From Corynebacterium maris DSM 45190 (GTDB lineage: Bacteria > Actinomycetota > Actinomycetes > Mycobacteriales > Mycobacteriaceae), in the NCBI RefSeq assembly GCF_000442645.1, contig NC_021915.1:124001-188000 (forward strand): 64,000 nt of DNA, given 5' to 3'. A program made the translations under genes and the position numbers. Position 1 is the first letter of the stretch. Each line of letters begins with the position of its first letter. Below the pieces are notes generated by a model that was not told the origin of the DNA, made no database searches, and saw only the letters and a list, made by a program, of their open reading frames with translations. Of the stretch, positions 17,694-26,727 are shown piece after piece.

Positions 17694-17954
17694 GTAAATT
17701 CTGCTATGGGGGTGATTGCAAATGACGCCCTGGGCGAAACTATTAAGAAGCCTTTGGAAAATCGTTTCCAAGATCAGTCGTAGTGAGGTCATTTCGTGAA
17801 GGTACCCGGAAGGAGGGGAAGTTGAACTCCTTTGTCGTTGGGTGAAAAATGAAGTAAAGATCGAGGTATCACCGATCCCGGCGTGGGGCGGCATGTGAGC
17901 GTCGGGCAGCCCATCCCGTCTGCTCTGACTATCGACGGGATCAAGGAGTGCAAG

Positions 17955-18548
17955 ATGGCCACCCAGAGGAAGAGGGCGAAGGAACGGCGTCGCCAAGAGT
18001 TGCTCGCGGCGGCGGCGGAGATTATGGCAGAGCGCGGTTTCCACCAAACCCGGTTAGGGGACGTGGGGGCCGCCGTGGGAATTTCTGGGCCGGGTGTCTA
18101 CCGGCACTTTGACAGCAAGGAAAGCCTACTGGCCGAGATCCTCATTGATATCTCCGTCCGTCTAGCGGACGGGGCGCGGGACGTGCTGGCGCGGCACCGC
18201 GACACAGGTGGCGGGGCCCCGGAGGTGATCCTGAGCGACCTTGTCGCTTTCCATGTCGAATTCGCGGTAACGGAACCGGATCGTATCCGTGTGCAGGAAC
18301 GAGAAATCAGGAATTTACAGGCCCAAGCCCTGGAAAAGGTACGGTCCCTGCAGCGCACCTATCTGAGCCTTTGGGCGGATGTGTTGCTTCAGTGCCAGCC
18401 ACACCTGGGGCGCAAGGAGGCTCGTCTGAGGGTGCAGCTTACAGCTGGGCTCATCAACTCCTCTCGACACGTCATCCATTGGGCCGGGGCCGATCTAGTC
18501 CAGGATCAGGCCACTCGAATGGCCCTTGCCTCTTTGTGGGCGGATTAG
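17955..18548 (+). CDS. TetR-family regulator of the acyl-CoA/ETF cluster (BkaR-like by context)
   Basis: A 197-aa TetR protein. The N-terminal helix-turn-helix is clear (ILIDI follows GISGPGVYRHFDSKESLLAE). The start at 17955 has AAGGAG upstream; the open frame further back to 17883 has no such support. The gene arrangement matches mycobacterial Rv2506 (BkaR), a TetR repressor beside the branched-chain catabolic genes. It probably senses an acyl-CoA intermediate and binds the AGTTAAT-N4-ATTAACT palindromes at 14923, 17676 and 18705. Regulator identity and ligand are inference. Confidence 0.8.
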   Translation: MATQRKRAKERRRQELLAAAAEIMAERGFHQTRLGDVGAAVGISGPGVYRHFDSKESLLAEILIDISVRLADGARDVLARHRDTGGGAPEVILSDLVAFHVEFAVTEPDRIRVQEREIRNLQAQALEKVRSLQRTYLSLWADVLLQCQPHLGRKEARLRVQLTAGLINSSRHVIHWAGADLVQDQATRMALASLWAD

Positions 18549-18578
18549 CCTGGCGCGGGGTGCCTTCGTGCCCCACAT

Positions 18579-18611
18579 GACCCGCATCAACCCTGATGGC
18601 GGGTCTTTTTT
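18579..18611 (+). terminator. rho-independent terminator after tetR
   Basis: The stem GACCCGC-ATCA pairs with TGAT-GCGGGTC with one bulged G and an ACCC loop, followed by six T residues. It separates tetR from the mccB operon. Confidence 0.8.
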
Positions 18612-18704
18612 AACGCTATTTCCGCGCCACTGGGGGTGACGGGCCCGGCTTTTTTGCCGGAAAGTGTTGTCGGACACAGAACGAAGGGGTAGTGTCTGCT
18701 TCAT

Positions 18705-18722
18705 AGTTAATTGCGATTAACT
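18705..18722. promoter_or_regulatory. TetR-type operator in front of mccB (perfect palindrome)
   Basis: AGTTAATTGCGATTAACT is a perfect 7-bp inverted repeat with a 4-nt spacer, 39-56 nt upstream of the mccB start. It is the best copy of the motif also seen before etfB and in the MFS-tetR gap. Confidence 0.65.
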
Positions 18723-18760
18723 GAAATCCCTTCCGGACCGACACTTCCCATGGAGATCTG

Positions 18761-20365
18761 ATGTCTGCATCCCTCATGACTGCTTCTCCCACATCCGTAT
18801 CGAAGACCAACCGCGAGCGGCACGAGACGCTTGTCGCCGATCTTCAGGATCTGCTTGCCCGTACAGCTGAGGGGGGACCCCCGAAGGCACGGAAACGACA
18901 CCGCAGCCGCGGAAAGTTGCTGCCCCGCGAACGCATCGTGGAATTGCTCGATCCGGGTAGCCCGTTCCTCGAGGTGGCGCCGCTGGCAGCCCATGAAATG
19001 TACGACGGACGAGTGCCTGCCGCAGGCGTGATCGCCGGGATCGGTTTGGTGCACGGCCGCCGTTGCATGATCGTGGCCAATGACGCGACCGTCTCCGGTG
19101 GAACGTATTACCCAATGACGGTGAAAAAACACCTCCGCGCCCAGGAGATCGCCTCCGACAACCGGTTGCCGTGCATTTATCTCGTGGACTCCGGCGGGGC
19201 CATGCTGCTCAACCAAGACGAGGTTTTCCCCGACCGGGACCACTTCGGCCGGATCTTCTACAACCAGGCAAACATGTCGGCCCGCGGCATTCCGCAGATC
19301 GCCGCGGTCCTCGGGTCCTCCACCGCCGGTGGCGCCTACGTTCCCGCGATGAGCGACGAGGCCGTCATCGTCAAGGAGCAGGGCACGATCTTCCTCGCTG
19401 GCCCGCCGCTGGTCAAGGCGGCCACCGGCGAGGAGGTCACGCCAGAGGAGCTCGGTGGGGGTGAGCTGCATTCTCGCACCTCAGGGGTGACCGACCACCT
19501 GGCGGCTGACGACGTCGACGCACTGCACCAAGTTCGTGCGATTGTCGATACGCTTCCGTCTGACCCGCAGGCGCCATGGGAAGTTCGTGACACAATTGAG
19601 CCCTCCCGGCCGCAGTCCGACCTCTACGACATTGTTTCTGTCGATTCCAAGAACCCCTATGACGTCCACGAAGTCATTGAAGTACTCGTCGACGGCGGGG
19701 AGTACAACGAGTTCAAGGCGGAGTTCGGCACCACGCTGGTTACTACCTTCGCCCGCATCCACGGGCACCCGGTGGGCATCATCGCCAATAACGGCGTGCT
19801 GTTCGGCGAGTCTGCACAGAAGGGTGCCCACTTCATCGAGCTGTGCGACCAGCGCGGCATCCCCCTAGTCTTCCTCCAGAACACCACTGGCTTCATGGTC
19901 GGCCGCGAATACGAGGCTGGCGGTATCGCCAAGCATGGCGCAAAGATGGTCAACGCAGTGGCCACCACCCGGGTGCCGAAATTCACGATCATCATCGGAG
20001 GGGCTTTCGGTGCCGGCAACTACTCCATGGGTGGGCGCGCCTATTCTCCTCGGTTCCTGTGGATGTGGCCGAACGCCCGCATCGGGGTCATGGGCGGTCC
20101 CCAGGCAGCCATGACCCTGTCCACCGTCCGCCGCAACCAGATCGACCGTTCTGGTGGCGAGTGGTCCACCGAGGAGCAGGAGTCTTTTGAGGCCCCGATC
20201 CGCGAGAAGTTCGAGAACGAATCCCACCCCTATTACTCATCGGCCCGACTCTGGGACGACGGGGTTATCGACCCCGCCGACACCCGCCGTGTGCTCGGAC
20301 TGGCCCTCGATGTCGCCGCCGGCGCCCCGCTGGGCGAGCCCGGTTTCGGCGTCTTCCGGATGTAG
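18761..20365 (+). CDS. methylcrotonyl-CoA carboxylase beta (carboxyltransferase) subunit, AccD1-like
   Basis: A 534-aa biotin-dependent carboxyltransferase. Hallmarks of the methylcrotonyl-CoA branch include GGTYYPMTVKKHLRAQEIA, SSTAGGAYVPAMSDE and NTTGFMVGREYEAGGIA. With the alpha subunit encoded next, it should carboxylate 3-methylcrotonyl-CoA to 3-methylglutaconyl-CoA. GGAG precedes the ATG at good spacing. It is the first gene of an operon ordered like mycobacterial accD1-accA1-fadE19-Rv2499c-citE. Geranyl-CoA carboxylase is a less likely alternative because no other terpenoid genes are present. Confidence 0.85.
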   Translation: MSASLMTASPTSVSKTNRERHETLVADLQDLLARTAEGGPPKARKRHRSRGKLLPRERIVELLDPGSPFLEVAPLAAHEMYDGRVPAAGVIAGIGLVHGRRCMIVANDATVSGGTYYPMTVKKHLRAQEIASDNRLPCIYLVDSGGAMLLNQDEVFPDRDHFGRIFYNQANMSARGIPQIAAVLGSSTAGGAYVPAMSDEAVIVKEQGTIFLAGPPLVKAATGEEVTPEELGGGELHSRTSGVTDHLAADDVDALHQVRAIVDTLPSDPQAPWEVRDTIEPSRPQSDLYDIVSVDSKNPYDVHEVIEVLVDGGEYNEFKAEFGTTLVTTFARIHGHPVGIIANNGVLFGESAQKGAHFIELCDQRGIPLVFLQNTTGFMVGREYEAGGIAKHGAKMVNAVATTRVPKFTIIIGGAFGAGNYSMGGRAYSPRFLWMWPNARIGVMGGPQAAMTLSTVRRNQIDRSGGEWSTEEQESFEAPIREKFENESHPYYSSARLWDDGVIDPADTRRVLGLALDVAAGAPLGEPGFGVFRM

Positions 20366-20381
20366 GAGAAAGAAGACAATC

Positions 20382-22415
20382 ATGACGACAACACAGATCA
20401 CCACGGTGCTGGTGGCTAACCGCGGCGAGATCGCCCGCCGAATCATCCGGACCCTTAGGGACGAGGGGGTGCGTTCCGTCGCCGTCTACTCCGACGCGGA
20501 CGCCGATGCCCTCCACGTTCGCGACGCTGACGTGGCTGTTCACATCGGGGCCTCCCCGGCACGTGAGTCCTATCTGCTCATCGACCGGATTATTGACGCC
20601 GCGCGCCGTAGTGGAGCGCAGGCCATCCACCCCGGTTACGGTTTTCTTTCCGAAAACGCCGCATTCTCGAAGGCGTGTAAGGACGCTGGCATCATCTTCA
20701 TGGGCCCCCCGGCCTCGGCCATCGAGACGATGGGAGACAAAATCTCGGCCCGCGCCGCCGTAGAAGCGCGAGGGGTACCTACCGTCCCCGGCATCTCACG
20801 CCCCGGCCTCACGGACGAGGACATCATCGCCGCGGCGCCTGACATCGGTTTCCCCGTGCTGATCAAACCCTCCGCAGGTGGCGGTGGAAAGGGCATGCAC
20901 CGGGTGGAGGAACCGGCCAGACTACCGGCGGCCCTGGCCACGGCACGTCGCGAAGCGGCAAGTTCCTTCGGCGACGACGCGCTATTCCTCGAACACTTTG
21001 TGGATACTCCCCGCCACATTGAGGTGCAGATTCTCGCCGATTCACACGGCAACATCATCCACCTCGGGGAGCGCGAGTGCTCCCTTCAACGCCGTCACCA
21101 GAAGGTCATCGAGGAGGCTCCGAGCCCCCTACTCGATGAGGAGACCAGGCAGGCCATCGGGACTGCAGCCTGCGACGCCGCCCGTTCCGTCGGCTACGTT
21201 GGTGCCGGAACTGTGGAGTTCATCGTCCCGGCAGCTCGACCCGACCACTTCTATTTCATGGAGATGAACACCCGCCTGCAGGTGGAACACCCCGTGACGG
21301 AGGAGATCACCGGTCTGGACCTGGTGGCCCTCCAGCTGGCCATCGCCCGCGGGGACAAACTACCCCTTACTCAGGCCGAGGTCACTTTCACCGGCCATGC
21401 AATCGAGGCACGTATCTACGCCGAGGATCCCGCCAATGGATTCCTGCCCACCGGTGGCCGCATCTCCCGGGTCGTCGAACCCACAGGCCCTGGTGTTCGG
21501 GTCGACAGCGGTATCGCTGATGGCTCCGAGGTCACCTCCCTCTACGACCCGATGCTGATGAAGGTCATCGCCCACGGTGCTGACCGCGCGGAGGCCCTAA
21601 CCCGGTTGGACCGGGCCCTGGCCAACACCGTCGTAGCCGGGGTCGGTGTCAACACCGACTTCTGCCGCTACCTCATCAATATGCCCGAGGTGGTCGCCGG
21701 TGACCTCGACACCGGGTTGCTTGACCGGGTCGTCAACGATTACCTCCCCTCCGAGGTGCCCGATGACGCCTTGATTGCCGCCACCATGGTGTGGCTGGCG
21801 GGCCGCTGGCCCGATGAGCCGGGTTCCGCCTGGGACATTCCCGATGCCTGGAGACTCGGTAGCCCTGCCCCGCAGCGCGTGCGGTTGGCCTGGGAGGGGG
21901 ACTCCACCTTGGTTTCCCTCATCGGATCCCCCTCATCGGCCCAGGTCACCATTCACGACGTGGTCGCCGGTTTCACTGAAGACGACGACGCCCGTCGCCT
22001 CGCCCGGACCGTCACGGCGGCTGTGCACCGCGATGGGGACTTCTGGCGAATTACCGTCGACGGGTTGACCCACCGCTGGCGGATCACCGCCACCGGTGAC
22101 GGCGCGTTAACCGAAATCGTCGCCTCATCCGGTGAGGGAACTTGGATCCTGCGCTGCGAACAGGTGGTCCCCTCGGAGGCTAACAGTGACGGCGGTAGGG
22201 ACGGCTCCCTGTCATCCCCAATGCCCGGCACCGTCATCGCCTTGTCCGTTGAGGACGGCGCCTTGGTCCGCGCTGGTGACCCCGTCCTCGTGGTCGAGGC
22301 CATGAAGATGGAGCATGTCCTGCGTGCCGCCGAGGACGGCGCGGTCACCTTCCACTGCAGCACCGGTGGCCAGGTACCTGCGAACAAACCGCTGGCTACC
22401 ATCGCCCCCGCCTAA
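20382..22415 (+). CDS. methylcrotonyl-CoA carboxylase alpha (biotin carboxylase/BCCP) subunit, AccA1-like
   Basis: A 677-aa fusion of a biotin carboxylase and a C-terminal biotinyl domain. The N-terminus has VLVANRGEIARRI, the ATP-grasp loop is KPSAGGGGKGMH, and EMNTRLQVEHPVTE lies in the active site. The biotinylation motif EAMKMEH places the modified lysine at K642. It charges biotin with bicarbonate for the carboxyltransferase encoded 16 nt upstream. The ATG at 20382 with AGGAG fits the family start. The longer open frame from 20154 overlaps mccB and is not used. Confidence 0.88.
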   Translation: MTTTQITTVLVANRGEIARRIIRTLRDEGVRSVAVYSDADADALHVRDADVAVHIGASPARESYLLIDRIIDAARRSGAQAIHPGYGFLSENAAFSKACKDAGIIFMGPPASAIETMGDKISARAAVEARGVPTVPGISRPGLTDEDIIAAAPDIGFPVLIKPSAGGGGKGMHRVEEPARLPAALATARREAASSFGDDALFLEHFVDTPRHIEVQILADSHGNIIHLGERECSLQRRHQKVIEEAPSPLLDEETRQAIGTAACDAARSVGYVGAGTVEFIVPAARPDHFYFMEMNTRLQVEHPVTEEITGLDLVALQLAIARGDKLPLTQAEVTFTGHAIEARIYAEDPANGFLPTGGRISRVVEPTGPGVRVDSGIADGSEVTSLYDPMLMKVIAHGADRAEALTRLDRALANTVVAGVGVNTDFCRYLINMPEVVAGDLDTGLLDRVVNDYLPSEVPDDALIAATMVWLAGRWPDEPGSAWDIPDAWRLGSPAPQRVRLAWEGDSTLVSLIGSPSSAQVTIHDVVAGFTEDDDARRLARTVTAAVHRDGDFWRITVDGLTHRWRITATGDGALTEIVASSGEGTWILRCEQVVPSEANSDGGRDGSLSSPMPGTVIALSVEDGALVRAGDPVLVVEAMKMEHVLRAAEDGAVTFHCSTGGQVPANKPLATIAPA

Positions 22416-22464
22416 CTCCCATCCCTACTCATCCCACACACCGATCCGCAAAGGAAGAACCATC

Positions 22465-23640
22465 ATGTCGAACACCCTGACCAAGGCTGATATCAATATC
22501 ACCGACCTGCCCGAGGAGTACCGCGAGCTTCAAGCGGTGGTCCGTGAATTCGCCAACGAGGTAGTCGATCCCGTGTCCGCTAAGCATGACCGGGAGCACT
22601 CCTTCCCTTACGAGGTCGTTGCCCAGATGGGGGAGCTGGGCCTGTTCGGCCTGCCTTTCCCCGAAGAGGTCGGGGGCATGGGCGGTGACTACCTCTCCTT
22701 CGGCATCGCCCTCGAGGAGTTGGCGCGCGTCGACCAGTCCGTGGCCATCACCCTCGAGGCCGGCGTGGGCCTGGGCGCGATGCCCATCTTCCACTTCGGA
22801 AACGACGAGCAGAAGGCCACCTGGCTGCCCGACCTGACCGCCGGCACCCGGCTGGCCGGTTTTGGCTTGACCGAGCCTGGTGCAGGTTCCGACGCCGGAG
22901 CCACCCGCACCAGCGCCATCGAGGATGGCGGTGATTGGGTGCTCAACGGTTCCAAGCAGTTCATCACCAACTCCGGCACCGACATCACCTCCCTGGTCAC
23001 TGTTACCGCGGTGACCGGTGAGAAGGACGGCAGGAAGGAAATCTCGGCGATCATCGTGCCCAACGACACCCCGGGCTTCACAGTGGAGCCGGCCTACGAC
23101 AAGGTCGGCTGGAACGCTTCCGATACCCACCCGCTGACTCTGTCCGATGCCCGGGTGCCCCAGGGGAACCTCCTCGGCGAGCAGGGCCGCGGTTTCGCCA
23201 ACTTCCTGTCCATCCTCGCGGAGGGCCGCGTCGCTATCGCTGCGCTGGCCACGGGAGCCGCGCAGGGCTGCGTTGACGAATCCGTCCGCTATGCCAAGGA
23301 GCGCACCTCCATGGGCCGGGCCATCTCCGAGTACCAGGCGATCTCCTTCAAGATTGCCCGCATGGAAGCCCGGGTCCACACCTCCCGCCTAGCATGGCAG
23401 GCCGCCGCCGCCAAGATGGTCAAGGGCCTGGACTACCGCAAGGACGCCTACATTGCGAAACTGATCTCCTCCGAGGCAGCGATGGACAACGCCAGGGACG
23501 CCACCCAGATCCACGGTGGTTATGGCTACATGAACGAATACCGCGTGGCACGCCACTACCGCGACTCCAAAATTCTGGAGATCGGTGAGGGCACCTCCGA
23601 GGTTCAGCTGATGCTCATCGCCCGCGAGCTGGGTTTATAG
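22465..23640 (+). CDS. acyl-CoA dehydrogenase (FadE19-like, probable isovaleryl-CoA dehydrogenase role)
   Basis: A 391-aa FAD-dependent acyl-CoA dehydrogenase: FGLTEPGAGSDAGATRT and FITNSGTD in the FAD region, QIHGGYGYMNEY and EIGEGTSEVQ near the end. The putative catalytic base is E375 in IGEGT, the position used by short/medium-chain enzymes. Human isovaleryl-CoA dehydrogenase uses a different glutamate, so substrate cannot be settled from this residue. The operon context points to isovaleryl-CoA to 3-methylcrotonyl-CoA. Electrons should pass to EtfBA. The ATG at 22465 follows AAGGAAG. Confidence 0.85.
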   Translation: MSNTLTKADINITDLPEEYRELQAVVREFANEVVDPVSAKHDREHSFPYEVVAQMGELGLFGLPFPEEVGGMGGDYLSFGIALEELARVDQSVAITLEAGVGLGAMPIFHFGNDEQKATWLPDLTAGTRLAGFGLTEPGAGSDAGATRTSAIEDGGDWVLNGSKQFITNSGTDITSLVTVTAVTGEKDGRKEISAIIVPNDTPGFTVEPAYDKVGWNASDTHPLTLSDARVPQGNLLGEQGRGFANFLSILAEGRVAIAALATGAAQGCVDESVRYAKERTSMGRAISEYQAISFKIARMEARVHTSRLAWQAAAAKMVKGLDYRKDAYIAKLISSEAAMDNARDATQIHGGYGYMNEYRVARHYRDSKILEIGEGTSEVQLMLIARELGL

Positions 23641-23655
23641 GAGAGGAAGACCACC

Positions 23656-24168
23656 ATGACCAAAGCAACTGACATGAACACGCGTGTGATCACCCAACGC
23701 GGGCTCTGGTTCGAGGAATTTGAGGAAGGTGTGCGCTACCTGCACCGTCCGGGCCGCACCGTCACCGAGACCGACGACGTCGTCTTCACCACACTGACCA
23801 TGAACACCCAGCCGCTACACCTGGACACCCACTGGTCCTCGGAACAGGCGGGCTTTGGAGGTCAGCGCCTGGTCAACTCCATGTGGACCCTCTCCACAGT
23901 GGTCGGGTTATCCGTCTCCCAACTGACCCTGGGCACCATCGTCGCCAACCTCGGCTTCACCGAGGTCTCCTTCCCGACACCGATGTTCCACGGTGACACC
24001 TTGTACGCAGAGACCGTGTGCACCGGCAAGCGGCTCTCCCGGTCCCGCCCGGGCCAGGGTGTGGTCGAACTCGAGCACATCGGCCGCAACCAGCACGGCG
24101 ATGTCGTCTGCCGGGCCGTACGCGCCACCATGGTGCAGTGCCGACCGGGGAGGGGTAGTGATGGTTGA
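23656..24168 (+). CDS. MaoC-family (hotdog) acyl-CoA hydratase
   Basis: A 170-aa hotdog-fold protein with the MaoC active-site signature in a variant form: TMNTQPLHLDTHW, where the usual Asp-x-Asn-Pro is Asn-x-Gln-Pro. It corresponds in position to mycobacterial Rv2499c. The most reasonable role is hydration of 3-methylglutaconyl-CoA to 3-hydroxy-3-methylglutaryl-CoA. This is inferred from the operon, since no AUH-type crotonase is present. It starts 15 nt after the dehydrogenase gene with GGAG, and its end overlaps the CitE-like gene by 8 nt. Confidence 0.75.
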   Translation: MTKATDMNTRVITQRGLWFEEFEEGVRYLHRPGRTVTETDDVVFTTLTMNTQPLHLDTHWSSEQAGFGGQRLVNSMWTLSTVVGLSVSQLTLGTIVANLGFTEVSFPTPMFHGDTLYAETVCTGKRLSRSRPGQGVVELEHIGRNQHGDVVCRAVRATMVQCRPGRGSDG

Positions 24169-24985
24169 TTGGATCCCCGCCGGTCCCGCGCTCCTGTTCG
24201 CCCCAGCCGATCGGCCCGACCGATTCGTCAAGGCCGCCGACCGTGCCGATATGGTCATCCTTGACTTGGAGGACGGTTGCCGTCCGGAGAACCGGGCGCA
24301 GGCCCGCCGCGCGGTCGCGGACTGCGCCCTTGATCCGGCACGGGTCATCGTGCGGGTGAACCCGGCCTCCACCCCCGATATCGTCGCCGACCTCGAGGCG
24401 GTGGCCGCCAGCAGATTCCGTCAGGTGATGCTGGCCAAGACCGAGGGCGCCAGCGATGTCGCAGCGGTGCGGGTAATGGTGCCCGACGCCCAGGTTATCG
24501 CGCTGGCCGAGACCCCGCTCGGGGTATTGCGCGCGGAGGAAACTGCCGCCGCCGACGGCGTGGTCGCGATGTTCTGGGGAGCCGAGGACCTAGTCGCTGG
24601 GCTCGGAGGCACCTCCTCTCGCCGCGCGGATGGACGCTACCGTCATTTCGCCCTTCATGCCCGTTCCCAGGTGCAACTGGCCGCCGCCGCCCACGGTTGC
24701 GCCGCCCTCGACTCGGTGTATGTGGATATCTCCGACCTAGAGGGGTTGCGCATCGAGACGGAGGATGCCGCGGCGCTCGGATTCGCTGGCACCTGCTGCA
24801 TCCACCCGTCTCAGGTCCCGGTCATCCGCACCGCCTACCAACCCTCGGACGAGGAACTCGACTTCGCTCGCCGACTGCTCAAGGCCGCCGAACTCGACCG
24901 CGGTGCGTTCAGCTTCGAAGGCCGCATGGTCGATGAACCGCTCTTTCGCCAGGCGCAGGCCATCGTCAGCCGCGTCGGCTCCTGA
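24161..24985 (+). CDS. CitE-like beta-hydroxyacyl-CoA lyase (HpcH/HpaI family)
   Basis: A 274-aa TIM-barrel lyase with the CitE motifs: FAPADRPDRFVKA, LDLEDGCRPENR (metal Asp/Glu region), RVN, ALAETPLGV and GAEDLVAGLGG. The mycobacterial equivalent Rv2498c is known to act as a hydroxyacyl-CoA lyase in leucine and itaconate breakdown. Here it would split HMG-CoA to acetoacetate and acetyl-CoA. No HMGL-type HMG-CoA lyase was seen in the window. The ATG at 24161 overlaps the maoC end; an in-frame GTG at 24158 is an alternative start. Confidence 0.8.
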   Translation: MVDWIPAGPALLFAPADRPDRFVKAADRADMVILDLEDGCRPENRAQARRAVADCALDPARVIVRVNPASTPDIVADLEAVAASRFRQVMLAKTEGASDVAAVRVMVPDAQVIALAETPLGVLRAEETAAADGVVAMFWGAEDLVAGLGGTSSRRADGRYRHFALHARSQVQLAAAAHGCAALDSVYVDISDLEGLRIETEDAAALGFAGTCCIHPSQVPVIRTAYQPSDEELDFARRLLKAAELDRGAFSFEGRMVDEPLFRQAQAIVSRVGS

Positions 24986-25015
24986 CACTCCCAGCATCCG
25001 AAAGAAGGAAATCTG

Positions 25016-26722
25016 ATGAGCTCTACCATTCAACTCGAGACCCGCCGCACCTCTTACGGTTCCGTGGCGGTCGCCCCGGACGGGACCCAGCTCTCCCACG
25101 TCATCGGCACCGGAGTGAGCGAGGGTGCCGCCCCAATCAGGGAGGAGACCCTCGGCCAGATGTTGCGTTCGGTCGTGGAGCGACATCCCTCGCGTGACTG
25201 CATCGTCGATGTCTATGCTGACGTGTCCTTCACCTACGAGCGGTTTTACAACCGTGTACTTCGTCTCGCCAGCGCTTTTATCCGAAAAGGCTACCGCAAG
25301 GGGGACCGCATCGGCATCTGGTCGACCAACCGGTGGGAGTGGCTCGTCGTGCAGTGGGCCTGCCACCACCTCGGCCTGATCCTGGTCAACATCAACCCGG
25401 CCTACCGGCAGTTCGAGCTGAACTACGTGCTGGAGAAAGCCGGTGTGAAGATGGTCTTCGCCGCTCAGCGATTCAAGGACTCCGATTATCGCACCATGCT
25501 CAACGAGGCTGCGAAGCAGCGCGGTTCCCAGCTCAACCGGGTCATCTACTTCGGTTCGCCCGACTGGTACGACGCCATGCATGGGGAGATCGATGATCTT
25601 TCCGACTACACCGCGGATCTGCACCCAGATGATCCGGTGAACATCCAGTTAACCTCGGGTACCACCGGTTTCCCCAAGGGCGCGACGTTGACCCACCGCA
25701 ATATTCTCAACAACGGTTTCTTCATCGGTGAGTTGCTCGAATACGACGAGACTGACCGGGTCTGCACCCCGGTGCCGTTCTTCCATTGCTTCGGCATGGT
25801 CATCGGCACAATGGCCACCTTCACCCACGGCGCCTGCATGATCATCCCGGCGCCTTCCTTCAAGCCTCGGGAGACCCTCAAAGCGGTGCAGGTGGCGAAG
25901 GCGACCTCCCTCTACGGGGTGCCGACGATGTTTCTCAAGGCACTCGAGGAAGCCGAAGACCACGTTGAGTACGGCAGCCCCTACCAGCTGTCTACTCTGC
26001 GCACCGGCGTCATGGCAGGCACCTCGTGCCCGTCGAAGACCATGCGGGATGTGATGGAGACCTTCAACATGAGCGGTATCTCCATCTGTTACGGCATGAC
26101 CGAGCTCTCCCCGGTGTCCTTCCAGACCCGTCAGGACGATCCACTGGACAAGCGGGTCAACACCGTCGGGCAGATCATGCCGCACCTGGAGGCCAAGCTT
26201 GTGGATGAGGCCACCGGAGAGACCGTCCCTTTCGGCGAACAGGGCGAGATCCTGGTGCGTGGTTACGCCGTGATGAAAGGATACTGGGAGCACGAGGAGA
26301 AAACTGCCGAGGTTCTCGACGCGGATGGCTGGATGCGCACAGGTGATCTGGGAGTTTTAGACGAGGACGGTTACCTCTCGGTTACGGGCAGGATCAAGGA
26401 CATGTTGATCCGGGGCGGTGAGAATATCTACCCCCGCGAGATCGAGGAATTCCTCTTCACCCATCCGGATGTGCTCGACGTTCAGGTCATTGGTGTCCCC
26501 GACGACAAGTACGGAGAGGAGATCATGGCCTGGATCATCCTCAAAGACGGGGTCGATGACCTCACAACTGAGGAGATCGTCGAATTCGGGCAGGGGAAGA
26601 TCTCCCGGCAGAAGCTGCCGCGCTACGTCCACATCGTGGATTCCTATCCGATGACCGTATCCGGCAAGGTTCGCAAGGTCGAACTGCGTGAAATGGCGCC
26701 CAAGGCCCTGGGGTGGGTGTAA
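25016..26722 (+). CDS. acyl-CoA synthetase (AMP-forming; FadD35-like)
   Basis: A 568-aa ANL-superfamily ligase. It has the P-loop LTSGTTGFPKGATLTH, YGMTELSPVS, TGDLGVLDEDGYLSVTGR and the catalytic lysine in TVSGKVRKVELRE. It activates a carboxylic acid to its CoA ester. No branched-chain ketoacid dehydrogenase is present here, so the operon may be fed by free isovalerate or a similar acid instead of leucine itself. It is preceded by AAGAAGGAA and followed by scoA after 5 nt. Mycobacterial FadD35 occupies the same cluster. Confidence 0.82.
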   Translation: MSSTIQLETRRTSYGSVAVAPDGTQLSHVIGTGVSEGAAPIREETLGQMLRSVVERHPSRDCIVDVYADVSFTYERFYNRVLRLASAFIRKGYRKGDRIGIWSTNRWEWLVVQWACHHLGLILVNINPAYRQFELNYVLEKAGVKMVFAAQRFKDSDYRTMLNEAAKQRGSQLNRVIYFGSPDWYDAMHGEIDDLSDYTADLHPDDPVNIQLTSGTTGFPKGATLTHRNILNNGFFIGELLEYDETDRVCTPVPFFHCFGMVIGTMATFTHGACMIIPAPSFKPRETLKAVQVAKATSLYGVPTMFLKALEEAEDHVEYGSPYQLSTLRTGVMAGTSCPSKTMRDVMETFNMSGISICYGMTELSPVSFQTRQDDPLDKRVNTVGQIMPHLEAKLVDEATGETVPFGEQGEILVRGYAVMKGYWEHEEKTAEVLDADGWMRTGDLGVLDEDGYLSVTGRIKDMLIRGGENIYPREIEEFLFTHPDVLDVQVIGVPDDKYGEEIMAWIILKDGVDDLTTEEIVEFGQGKISRQKLPRYVHIVDSYPMTVSGKVRKVELREMAPKALGWV

Positions 26723-26727
26723 GAGCG

